NCBI GenBank assembly: GCA_016165875.1
Contig: JABBOT010000004.1
Coordinates: forward strand, 30,967,866-31,031,865
Length of the DNA stretch: 64,000 nucleotides
Source: Acanthopleura granulata
Lineage: Eukaryota; Mollusca; Polyplacophora; Chitonida; Chitonidae
Direction of reading: 5' to 3'
Shown here: positions 55,378 to 64,000 of the stretch, in pieces
Layout: every line of letters starts with the position of its first letter
How positions within the stretch are numbered: the first letter of the stretch is position 1
Translations under genes and position numbers: made by a program
Notes under the pieces: model-generated
Told to the model about the DNA's origin: nothing
What the model saw: only the letters and a program-made list of their open reading frames with translations
Databases searched by the model: none

Positions 55378-55487
55378 TGTGTATTAAAATACAAAACACG
55401 GAATAAGATTATTGACCTGGTTGGTAGTACAGTGTGTATTAAAATACAAAACACGGAATAAGATTATTGATCCGGTTGGTAGTACAG
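55378..55487. repeat. two tandem copies of a 55-bp unit
   Basis: Units at 55378-55432 and 55433-55487 start TGTGTATTAAAATACAAAAC and end TTGGTAGTACAG. They differ only at GACCTGG versus GATCCGG, so the duplication is recent. Confidence 0.93.
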
Positions 55488-55732
55488 TGAAACCCACATA
55501 ATCGCACACAAGATACACACAAACTCCGCCTAAATGCAAGGAATTCACCAGCACAAAACCAAACTGTATTCGGTCTCATTGTATTTATATCGTATATATG
55601 CACATCGGTGATGTGAAAAAACCCTGTTACTGGGAAGGCTTATAGATCTGTAGTTCGTGGTAATCTTTGGTTAATCGAATAAAATGTGCCTATCTGTGGA
55701 TACTGAGCTGATTTTCCTTTCTATTCTTCCAC

Positions 55733-55736
<4 letters not shown>

Positions 55737-55774
<38 letters not shown>
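55737..55774. repeat. (TA)n microsatellite
   Basis: About 35 bp of uninterrupted TA repeats, 115 bp upstream of the first ABCA pseudogene exon. Confidence 0.95.
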
Positions 55775-55777
<3 letters not shown>

Positions 55778-56140
55778 CATGTCGCTTTATAAATCCCATA
55801 GATCTCCACTGAGCATAATTTATAAAATCAACCCCCAAAGCAACTTTGAATCCAATGATCCAAGTTTGTACCAAAATATCTTTTTTAGGCATACCATTTA
55901 AACATGAAAATGCTCTCATGACATACTTCCAAAACAAGAGTCAATTCACGACCGGAAATAGTTTCTCTGGTGCTGTGGTCATAAATGGCACCTTCCCGGA
56001 AGACGGAAGTTTGCCACGGCAGCCGCGCAGGAAACTTCTACCAACCTCCAACAGCGACGACCGATGGGACACTAAGATCATGTATCCTTTATTACTGACG
56101 AATGATCAAAGAACAAATAAATCCGACGGAGGAGAACCAC

Positions 56141-57391
56141 GTAAGTTTTTTTGAGAATTTCGTATGAAAAACACATTTTGTTGTGTATTAGATAATAAGA
56201 GGTACTTTTGTGAAAAAGGTTTTCATTTTCTATTGTTTTAAGCTATCCTTTTCGACGGTTTAACAATGCCCCATTGCGGTCCCAAAGTGGATAAATCACT
56301 GTAATAACAAGAATAAACTTTATGTACAGAGAATAATAAACACTCAGTCAACACAATAGCTTATCTTTCCTGAGGCCCTCTCACTTCCATATTCACACAA
56401 ACTTACCCGATTCGCCTTGTCCTGACAAGGTATTTCCCGTTGCCTCAGGGACTTACCACAGCCAACGAGCAAAACCCGTTTTCAGGCAACCTCCCCCAGC
56501 GCCTCATCACAGGCTGTTTATTGAACACGGCCATTCTAGAGATCTAGAGTCAAAATCCCTTCGACTTCCGACACTTTCACATAAACTACTTGGCGTTATA
56601 CTTAGGAGGACGTCAGTGCTCCGGACTTTCTCTGCTCTCTGACAATTACATCCACTCTTACATGAACCTGTTCCCCGCCACCGGCAAAGCTGACCACACC
56701 TGGTTTCGAATTCGTGATCTCTCAGTCTCCAAAAGCCCCTAGCTGCCAAAGTCATGCACAACCATTAACTGTTACACAGTCCTCAAACCGACCCTTATAC
56801 ACCAGACCTGGTCCACGGAGTGCTGCCTTGGAACGACTTACCTTCACGGATGCCACCCCGACCCGCCCTATATCTTAAATAGTATCATTTTAGTATCATG
56901 GTGACTAGTCTGGCCAGCATTGGGCCTCATTGTACATAGCTTTTGATGCTGCCACGCGTCACCTGTTTAGGGACTATTTCGACTCGTACCGCCGCCCACC
57001 CTGGCGCAAGGAGGTAGGGACGTGGCTGGATCTCGGCACGGACTATTGGGAATGGAATCCCCGACCTGTACAACGCTTGGATACCACCGTGTGTGCGCAA
57101 TATTGCTTATATTTCTTACTTCAGCGTGCTCGAAGATGAACAATGAGCTGTATTGTGCAAACGTTAGCAACCCCACCCACTACCTCTGACAATGATATGT
57201 TGGTGTATGATTGGGCGGACTACATGTTTGGTATTCTCCCGTCTTTCTTTGTCGATTAACAAAAACATGCATGACATAACCTATAACCCATAACTTTAAA
57301 GACGTAAAGAGCTTAATGAGCTTTCTCCAATTATCAAAGGGTGATGTATTATATTAGGTCTAATGCTAATTTCATGACTATGGTATACCAG
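56141..57391. other. sequence between ABCA remnants, no membrane-domain exons recognised
   Basis: In a working ABCA gene this interval would hold exons for about six transmembrane helices. I see none. A GC-richer stretch at about 56390-56880 has on its minus strand AATTCGAAACCAGG and TGGCAGCTAGGGG, which look like pol III B and A boxes; it may be a second SINE family. Confidence 0.5.
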
Positions 57392-57589
57392 GGTGTTGAT
57401 CATCTCTCCGGTTGTGTTTGTAAAGTATTTGGCTCTTGTGCTGGAAAAAAGGCATCCGTAGCAGACACGATTTTGAATATGTGCGAAAGGCAGATCACTC
57501 TATTACTTGGCCACAACGGAGCAGAGAAAATCACCACCATGTCCATGTTAATAGGTATACCAAAATCATGGCTGTAATAGATTCAGATT

Positions 57590-57661
57590 CTGGAGCACTA
57601 GAGCAGCGCAATGACACAGGAGTCTCTCACCAATGCGGTCACGGTGAGTTGAAGTACAGAT
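57590..57661 (+). mobile_element. SINE head fragment (copy j) inside the ABCA pseudogene
   Basis: AGCGCAATGACACAGGAGTCTCTCACCAATGCGGTCACGGTGAG-like sequence matches the part of the SINE around the B box. The core and tail are absent. Confidence 0.6.
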
Positions 57662-59615
57662 CATGCTGACTTCATCGCCAGTCGCATCTGTTGCAAACCA
57701 GTGACCTAGTGTGTTTATTCTTTTAAATCTTTCCCATCAGGTCCTGAAACTATTTGCTTGTGTTACAAAATTTTAGCTTACAAATTATATGAGTTTAAAA
57801 TATGACTGGGGTTGTTAAACATTATTTTATTAAGAATGTGAACTGATAAACACATATTGGTGACTGTACCCCAGTGTAAGTTCACGATATGCTGACATGT
57901 AACAGAGGCCACATCGCAAGTATATCCCACATGTCATCCATACATATTTATCGTGTTTGGAAAATTGTAAGAATACAGTATATAACTTTGCTATGTGTAA
58001 ACAAATAAGACTTGGTTCTTGAATGTGCGGGTTAATTGTTTCTTCCATTATATAATTATGTTAAGCACTATAAATATGTACAATGACAGAACATGTACAA
58101 TGATAGAATCGAACTCATTATCCCATCTCCAATGCTGTTTTAAAGTATGTTACCTTTGGACCAACGAGTTACCAGCAATGAATTATTACAATGAATGTTA
58201 AGGAGTAATGATAATAGAAAGTATTTCATTTTTTTTGTTCATTTACAATGATTTACAATTATGATTGATATTGAACCAACATGACATACTTGGACCAGCT
58301 TACATGCCTCTAATACGATATCAGATATACACAAATAATTGTGGTTCACGTAATCATATTTTTATTATGATGGAAATTCTCTCCTTTAACCTAGTTTGTC
58401 TTTATGAAACAGTAACTATGAATCACATGACTCAATTTCTTCGTCATGTTATATACTTATTGCACTTTAGATTCAAGTAATTTTTCTCTGTTTTTTTTTC
58501 TGCGTAAAAAGATTTACACCTCACTACTGTACCTCCTTGCGACGATTTCTTATCTAGCTTCACAGGGTCCTTTGCCACCTTTTGGTTTTTACAAATGTAC
58601 ACATTTATTTGTCATTTTGTAAATGACAGACATCTCGAAAGTGAGACAAACCCTCGGCCTTTGTCCACAGCATGATATCCTTTTTTGGATTTGTTAAGTC
58701 AAGAGACACCGAGAGCTCTTTGCTAAGGTGAGGCTGGATACCAAATCGAAACGCTGGGCAACAGTGCTTTGACAGGGCTACTCTACTTTTGAGCTGTAGA
58801 AAAGACAGGCCATTACATTTTAACATGGTCGACAAGTGATGTCAGTCCAGTAAAGAGTTAGTGTAAAATTTCGTTTTCAGAAAAATCTTTCCATTAAACC
58901 GCCAGTATGCTACTTTTACTATCTCAGCTGAAATTCGGTGAAAGATGAGGTGAACAATATAATGAGCAATGTGGGACTGCAAGAGAAAGCAAATGCCCGC
59001 GCATCTACGCTGTCTGGTGGTCAAAAACGGAAACTGTCAGTTGGAATTAGTTGCAGCGTCAAAGGAAAGTCTTATTTGAATGTATCTTATATTGGAAACT
59101 GTTACAGGTAAAACATAACGGACTAATTGTTGGCGCCTTTAGGCTAGTATTGAATTCGTGCAATTCGTAACATGTTCATTCTGTTGTGTGCCTGGATTTA
59201 GGTACGTTTCTTTTTAATATCAATGTCCAGTAATATTGTCCAATCCTTAATTCAGTTACCTGTTCCTTGTTTTGCGAATGTGAGCCATAATAACTTGCTT
59301 TACCCGTGGAACATAAAGGAATTCCTGCCCATATCAATGTATCGTTTTCAAGTTTCTTGTTTTTTCCAGGTGATAGTCCATGATGAGCCTACATCCGGTA
59401 TGGATCCGGAAATGTGGGATATTCTTAAGCGATTTATAGAAGACCGGGCAATTCTCCTGACACTCACTTGTACGGTTGTGATCCTTGACGTAAAGGCTAT
59501 GTTCCGACCTAATCATCGAAATGAGATTCTAAACCTCAACCTCACGCTTGTCCAAAACTTTGAAACGCTACTGATGTCTCAATCAGTCAGTTTCGATGCA
59601 TAGATCCAACATGCC

Positions 59616-60025
59616 CATGTGTAGGCCTTAAGTTATATGTACATGGAAAGACAAGGTCGGAAACAAAGTTTCACCGATTTTAGAAATAAAGCAATTCCAC
59701 CCTAATTTTAAACTCATGTGGACTTCCTGGCGTCTTCTGAGTCTCACGCCACCAATACTTTGTCAGAAATGTCCACAATGCGGACATAATCGATGCATCA
59801 AAACTTCATCACGTCGATTAGTGCTTAAGCTGGATACAGCACCATTGTCGATGTGTTATGTCCAGGCTTGTGGATATTTCCGGCAGTATTAGCGGCGAGA
59901 CACTCAGAAGACGCCAGGAAGTCCAGATGAGTTTAAAATTAGGGTGGAAATGTTTCATTTCAAAAATCGGTGAAACTTTGTTTCCGACCTTGTCTTTCTA
60001 TATACATATAGTAGGCCTACACATG
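59616..60025. mobile_element. 410-bp foldback (long inverted repeat) element
   Basis: The left arm from 59616 (CATGTGTAGGCCT, later AAAGACAAGGTCGGAAACAA, GACTTCCTGGCGTCTTCTGA) matches the reverse complement of the right arm ending at 60025. The arms are about 180 bp with scattered mismatches around a spacer of about 50 bp. No transposase and no certain target duplication. It lies 150 bp after the last ABCA remnant. Confidence 0.88.
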
Positions 60026-60443
60026 TATTACTATCACCGGGCTGTTATAGCTTTTACAAGTGGCTGTGATCTCGACAGCCTTGCATTCCAGTTCTCGCAC
60101 GCGTTTCCCTACAACAAGGGAGATAACTCAACGTGCATCTGATAAACTGCTGGCCAGGGCTTGCACTGACAAACCTGTCCTGAGACCAGTCGCTACGTCC
60201 AGTTTCAGAATCTTTTTACAGCTGTGTTTACTACACATATTACAGTCCTATTGCTCCTGAGGTAAGATACTGTTTGGTAAGTGATTTATAAGGCGCCTGC
60301 AACAATTCAACACCGATTCAGTGGCAATGGCTCTACAAACGCAAATTGTCATCAGGGTAGCGTAATTTGTCACAAGACATAGGGCGTACGTGTGGGTCTT
60401 AACGCCACGAGTGAACGTGACACCAGATTTAACACTGTACTAC

Positions 60444-60474
60444 CGTGCCGAGCTGATCAGTACTGCTCGGCACG
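60444..60474. repeat. perfect 9-bp-stem inverted repeat upstream of a TATA box
   Basis: CGTGCCGAG (60444-60452) and CTCGGCACG (60466-60474) flank a 13-base spacer containing TGATCA. It ends 51 bp before the TATA box at 60526. It could be a protein-binding palindrome. Confidence 0.6.
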
Positions 60475-60525
60475 TCAGTGCATGGTTTGACCTGTTGAGC
60501 CACATTCGTGTGGCTAGTGTGGACC

Positions 60526-60532
60526 TATATAA
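60526..60532 (+). promoter_or_regulatory. TATA box of a possible gene at 60624
   Basis: TATATAA within CCTATATAACC lies 92 bp upstream of an ATG that opens a hydrophobic ORF. Spacing would put the transcription start near 60556-60560. Confidence 0.4.
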
Positions 60533-60623
60533 CCGACCGAGGACCGAGGACAGCTAGCTACAGCCTTTGGAGGGGAGATAACTTTGTTGCGTCTTACATT
60601 TATACAGAGAAAAAAAAACCAAG

Positions 60624-60806
60624 ATGGTCTTATTTATGATATTAAATTTACTTTGTGTTGCCTACATTATAAGCGATTGTAATATTATTCCTCTGCCATA
60701 CATATGCAGTGGAGAGTATTTGTCCTTTATCACTGGGGCCGCATGTACTAATCTAGCTGTCGATACTTTAGTTTCGGCGGCTTACCTCAGAAACTTTGTC
60801 AAGCAG
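60624..60806 (+). CDS. possible first exon of an unknown secreted or membrane protein
   Basis: I do not recognise this protein. The ATG follows an A-rich leader ending CCAAGATGG, a good start context. The first ~15 residues are strongly hydrophobic (MVLFMILNLLCVAYII) and resemble a signal peptide or anchor, followed by several cysteines. Reading continues to AAGCAG|GTAGAG at 60806, which looks like a splice donor; if it is not used, the ORF ends three codons later at 60815. A TATA box and a palindrome lie upstream. No second exon was identified, and it could be chance or belong to the downstream PLP-enzyme locus. Confidence 0.3.
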
Positions 60807-61538
60807 GTAGAGTAAGGGCTATTGGTGATCGATCGAGGTTTGGAGGTTTCCTCTGGTTCATGTATTTATGTCTATATTTGGGTAGTTCAGTCAAGAATCA
60901 TACACAAGTGTCGCACGTCTTAATCTGAAATTGCAGCACATCCAAACCAATGGAATCTGGCGTCCGTGGCCAATTATATTGAGTAAACATAAATGAAATC
61001 ATCACCAAAAGTTTACATCGCGCAATGACTATATATAGACCTAATGAATTTCGCGTGTTTCCTTTAAGTTCCAGTTTTCTAGGCATTACAATTCTAGCAT
61101 AACTGCCCATAAGCTGAAGAGCTTGTGCACAATATTGTGAGGAAATACGGGCTTCAAAGTGAGACCAGGACAGCGTTTGAGATCTAAACTTTGTTTAGAG
61201 TTGGGAGAGCAGTATAATGGGTATATTATGGGTATAATGAGCAGTATAACACCAGAGCAACGACGACAGTGTGATACTCGTATGATGGTAAAGTTCCACT
61301 GGGCAAGATTTACATGTATTGTACCCTTCCAGATCGTGGAATAGCGGAACGTCGGATCAGAATTGGCCTATCATTCTTACTGTCTTTGGACCATATTCCG
61401 TCATAGTTTTGAAATGCGTCTATGCATTCTTGGGCAAGATGGTTAAAGTGAAAAATACATGGTAACCACAGGCATATTTTCTTTCCAGGTAATAAGGCTC
61501 TCAAGTGAAATTAAAAATCCGTGAAATATTTTAATAAC

Positions 61539-63568
61539 ATGGCTAACACAAAAGAGGACACGTGTGAACTAATAACGGAAGAGCAAATGAAAGATGCAGA
61601 GGAACATCGTAGTCCGGCAGTCAGGCGGACGCCATTGCTCACCGACTTTCAGAAACTCTTCCCAGAAGTGGAGGACAAACATGTCAACTTGAGTCTGAAG
61701 CTTGAGTCTATGCAGACCACAGGTATAGGTCATGTAGATATAATTAAGCCGGTGGAAAATAGTTTAAACACCTTTGTACAGCTGTTCACAGTGTAATATA
61801 TTGATAAACAGCTCATATAAATTAAGTGTAAGACAAACCTAGCTATTTTTCACAATGACCACATCTGTAGTATTTATATATTAATTTGTAGTATAAGATG
61901 TCAGAAATATGAAATTATATTTAGAAATGCATTTAGAGGTCCTCCACTCTAATACACCAGGGGCCTCCGTGGCTCCGTTGGTTAGTGCGCTAGCGCAGCG
62001 TATTAAACCAGAAGCCTCCCACCAGTGCGGTCGCTGTGAGTTCATGTCCAGCTCATTCTGGCTCTCTCTCCTGCCGTACGTGGGGAGGCTTGCCAGCAAC
62101 CTGCGGATGGTCGTGGATTTTCCCCGGGCACTGCCTGTTGTATTCTGACCATAATGTTGGCCACCGTCGTATAAGTGAAATAGTCTTGAGTACGGCATGA
62201 AACACCAATCAAATAAATAAATAAATCAAATATGATACACCAGGCCCCAGGATCACGAAGATGTATTTTTGAACTTAAGCCAAGCTTAGTCTTAATTTCA
62301 AAACCGTGTACTGCGCTAATATTTTGATTCACGAATGAGAATTTTATTTCAGTAGGCATGATGATCAAACAGCATAGATTTATAAACAAATTAAGATGTA
62401 CTGAGGGATTTCATCGCATGACCAAGGTTACACTATCATGGGGCTAGGTCGAACTGGTTGTACTAATAGACGATGTCAGGGGATCTTCTATAGCGAAGTG
62501 AAAAAGAAACCTTCACATTGTGAAGGTGCGCATTGTAAGGTTGCATCATGAATAATAATAATAATTATAATAATAACACAGTGGGAATGGGGTGGGATTC
62601 CTTCCTCCTTCCGAGGTGCGGGCTGGTGCTCTAATAACGACCGCCCGGCATTCAACAACTTTCTTATTGTATAATGCGAAGTCACCACCGTCCCAGGCTA
62701 CATGAAGGGTAAAGGCCATTGCTTGTTATGTAGAGCGGATTGATCTTCCTTGTTGTCTAATACGACAGCTCTAAATCCATCTGCATGTAAATGCAACCTG
62801 CGTATGACATCGTCTTCTAGTTTCTTTAAATTACACATACGCTGATGAAAAATTTGTTATGTTTCATATGGAACTGTCTTGTTTCAATGAAAAGAATGGC
62901 TCATAGATAAGTCTTTCAGATTTAAATGTTTGTGTGACCAAAGGAATATTGCCATCGTGCAAAGAAGAGTTAAACACGACCTATATGCTCCCTTTGTTTA
63001 TTCAGGTTCCTTCAAATTTAGAGGCATCATGAACCAAATTCGTTTTATTCCGCCTGAGGTGAGGTCAGGAAAGAAGAAGCTAATTACAATGTCGGCAGGT
63101 AATTACGGCAAGGCATTTGGTCACGTAACCAAGACACTGGGCCTCAAGGGTTTGTGTTTGATCCCCAAATTCGCTCCCGCCAACAGAGTGGATGTAATAA
63201 AGGTAGGTGATTCTTTTCATGACGTCCGTTTGTCGTATAGTAACACCAAATAACCTATCCAAAGGTATACGTATGAGTAGCACTGTTGCCTAAATCAGTG
63301 ACCGTATAAGCCTTCAGCTTTTTAGGCCGTGTAGCTTTGTAATGGTCTTGGCACTTAAACCTGACTACTCTTAATTTGTTGATTAGAATAAAGGAAGCAG
63401 TTAACTGCATGTACACGTTGGTGTTTGTTGTTGGAAGGGCTATGGTGTAGAAATCATACCCACGCCTAACGAGGAGCTTCAACCGACGGTGGACAGGTAT
63501 GTCCGCGAGATGGGATACGTGTACACTCACCCCTTTGATGATTTACACCTGATCGCTGGATACGCCAG
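61539..63568 (+). CDS. serine racemase / threonine dehydratase-like PLP enzyme, 5' part (3 exons; continues beyond window)
   Basis: Fold-type II PLP enzyme; family members racemise or deaminate serine or threonine, and some mollusc relatives racemise aspartate. Exons 61539-61722, 63006-63202 and 63438-63568 have closing phases and GT-AG introns, giving 170 complete codons plus two bases carried into the next exon. RRTPLLTDF is the N-terminal substrate-side motif. SFKFRG carries the PLP-binding Lys at residue 65. MSAGNYGKAFGHV (90-102) corresponds to the SSGNHGQA phosphate/substrate loop of serine racemase with altered residues. GYGVEIIPTPNEE and HPFDDLHLIAGYA continue the family pattern. The glycine-rich PLP-phosphate loop and the C-terminus lie beyond the window. 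The ATG at 61539 is the first in frame. The SINE at 61961-62226 is in intron 1. Substrate cannot be decided from this part. Confidence 0.85.
61961..62226 (+). mobile_element. tRNA-derived SINE (copy k), full length and best preserved
   Basis: Head GGGCCTCCGTGGCTCCGTTG (A-box-like), GCGGTCGCTGTGAGTTCATG (B-box region), core TTGCCAGCAACCTGCGGATG, tail GTATAAGTGAAATAGTCTTG, and end CAAATAAATAAATAAATC. Lies in intron 1 of the PLP-enzyme gene, in the gene's orientation. Confidence 0.9.
62243..62265. repeat. MITE terminus-like fragment
   Basis: AGGCCCCAGGATCACGAAG resembles the GGGCCC...CACGAAGC terminus of the element at 52549-52681. It lies directly after SINE copy k. Confidence 0.35.
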
Positions 63569-64000
63569 GTAAGACGGTCTGGCACAACTTCCATGGCACC
63601 AGAACGTAATTATGTCCTCCTCACCAGCTGAAACGTTGCTTTCGCAGGCTTTGTAACAGAATTGACACACATGTGTGTCTGTATTAGTACTCGCTGTCAT
63701 TCATTCTGGTACACAATGTCCAAATTTCTGTGACGTATTCTCATGCGAGTATTTCATTATTTGACCTGTCTTAATTAACATACCTGCGTATAATTATTGT
63801 TTTATAGTTGTGTAATATGCCTGTACATGTAGTTTACTGAACTGGCTTTATCTCTAAACATACTGGCATTTCGATGTATTTACCATCAGTACATGTCCAT
63901 GTTTGACAAAATATATGCAATTACCGAGATCACTTTTAGTCGTGTTGGTGTCAAACAACATTTATAACTAATAACTTAACACTGAGGGTAGAAAGATGCC
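63569..64000. other. start of intron 3 of the PLP-enzyme gene
   Basis: Follows donor GTAAGA after GCCAG. No further exon was recognised before the window ends. Confidence 0.6.

Larger units (their letters stand above)
51931..55888. other. intergenic region between KLHL10 and the ABCA pseudogene
   Basis: No supported gene. Contains two perfect CRE palindromes (52348-52355 and 52396-52403), a MITE (52549-52681), a 19-bp palindrome near 53193, a 55-bp tandem duplication (55378-55487) and a (TA)n run at about 55737-55774. Confidence 0.65.
55889..59465 (+). pseudogene. decayed ABCA3-type ABC transporter (first half)
   Basis: ABCA proteins are lipid-transporting full ABC transporters. Remnants lie in order. 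55889-56140, bounded by AG and GT, encodes the end of the first extracellular loop (WDTKIMYPL, SDGGEP). 57392-57554 encodes the start of NBD1, with Walker A reading GHNGAEKI instead of GHNGAGKT. 58630-58727 encodes the Q-loop GLCPQHDILF, then an in-frame TAA at 58695-58697. 58950-59069 encodes the signature STLSGGQKRKLSVGI. From 59370, Walker B reads VIVHDEPTSGMDPE, and the H-loop region is degraded (AILLTLT). The exons for the membrane helices and the segment between Walker A and the Q-loop were not found. The lost Walker A Gly and Thr, the stop and the missing exons argue for a pseudogene. An assembly-error or divergent-exon explanation cannot be excluded. Confidence 0.85.

Noticed and set aside
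56930..57010. Possible ABCA extracellular-loop exon (DAATRHLFRDYF)
   Set aside because: It resembles a stretch of ABCA3 weakly and lies at the expected place, but it lacks the following membrane helix and clean splice sites. Not strong enough to include.

Overview
This window is animal nuclear DNA. The genes are split by many short GT-AG introns, the intergenic DNA is AT-rich, and the only dispersed mobile DNA I can see is short non-autonomous elements. Ortholog content and a tRNA-derived SINE ending in AATAAATAAAT with a conserved core suggest a lophotrochozoan, most likely a mollusc. I cannot name the species. There is no operon structure, CRISPR array or rRNA, and I found no convincing tRNA gene.

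Layout. (1) 1-6.5 kb: no gene; dispersed repeats, a (TA)n run and an inverted-repeat element at 5.2-5.7 kb. (2) 7.7-37.5 kb, minus strand: a complete WASHC4 (SWIP) gene. I rebuilt 35 coding exons whose lengths sum to 3588 nt with all phases closing, giving 1195 aa. The protein ends in 19 prolines, encoded by a last exon that lies next to a ~20-copy minisatellite. The introns hold SINEs, a nested MITE and other repeats. (3) 37.5-37.8 kb: a short head-to-head promoter shared with CLN8 that contains two E-boxes resembling the TFEB/MITF (CLEAR) site. (4) 37.8-40.9 kb, plus strand: CLN8, with a non-coding first exon and one coding exon. (5) 41-46 kb: long 3' flank with SINE copies and no gene. (6) 46.3-51.8 kb, plus strand: a complete four-exon KLHL10-like BTB-BACK-Kelch gene with perfect CRE sites before and after it. 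(7) 51.9-55.9 kb: no gene; a MITE and a tandem duplication. (8) 55.9-59.5 kb, plus strand: a decayed ABCA3-type ABC transporter with motif-bearing exons still in order. (9) 59.6-60.0 kb: a 410-bp foldback palindrome. (10) 60.5-60.8 kb: a TATA box and a possible first exon of an unknown secreted or membrane protein. (11) 61.5-63.6 kb, plus strand: the first three exons of a serine racemase/threonine dehydratase-like PLP enzyme that runs out of the window.

Two of the intact genes act in endolysosomal trafficking. WASHC4 belongs to the actin-nucleating WASH complex on endosomes, and CLN8 is an ER receptor for lysosomal enzymes. They share a promoter region, so common lysosomal control is a reasonable hypothesis. 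The remaining genes show no obvious functional link to each other.
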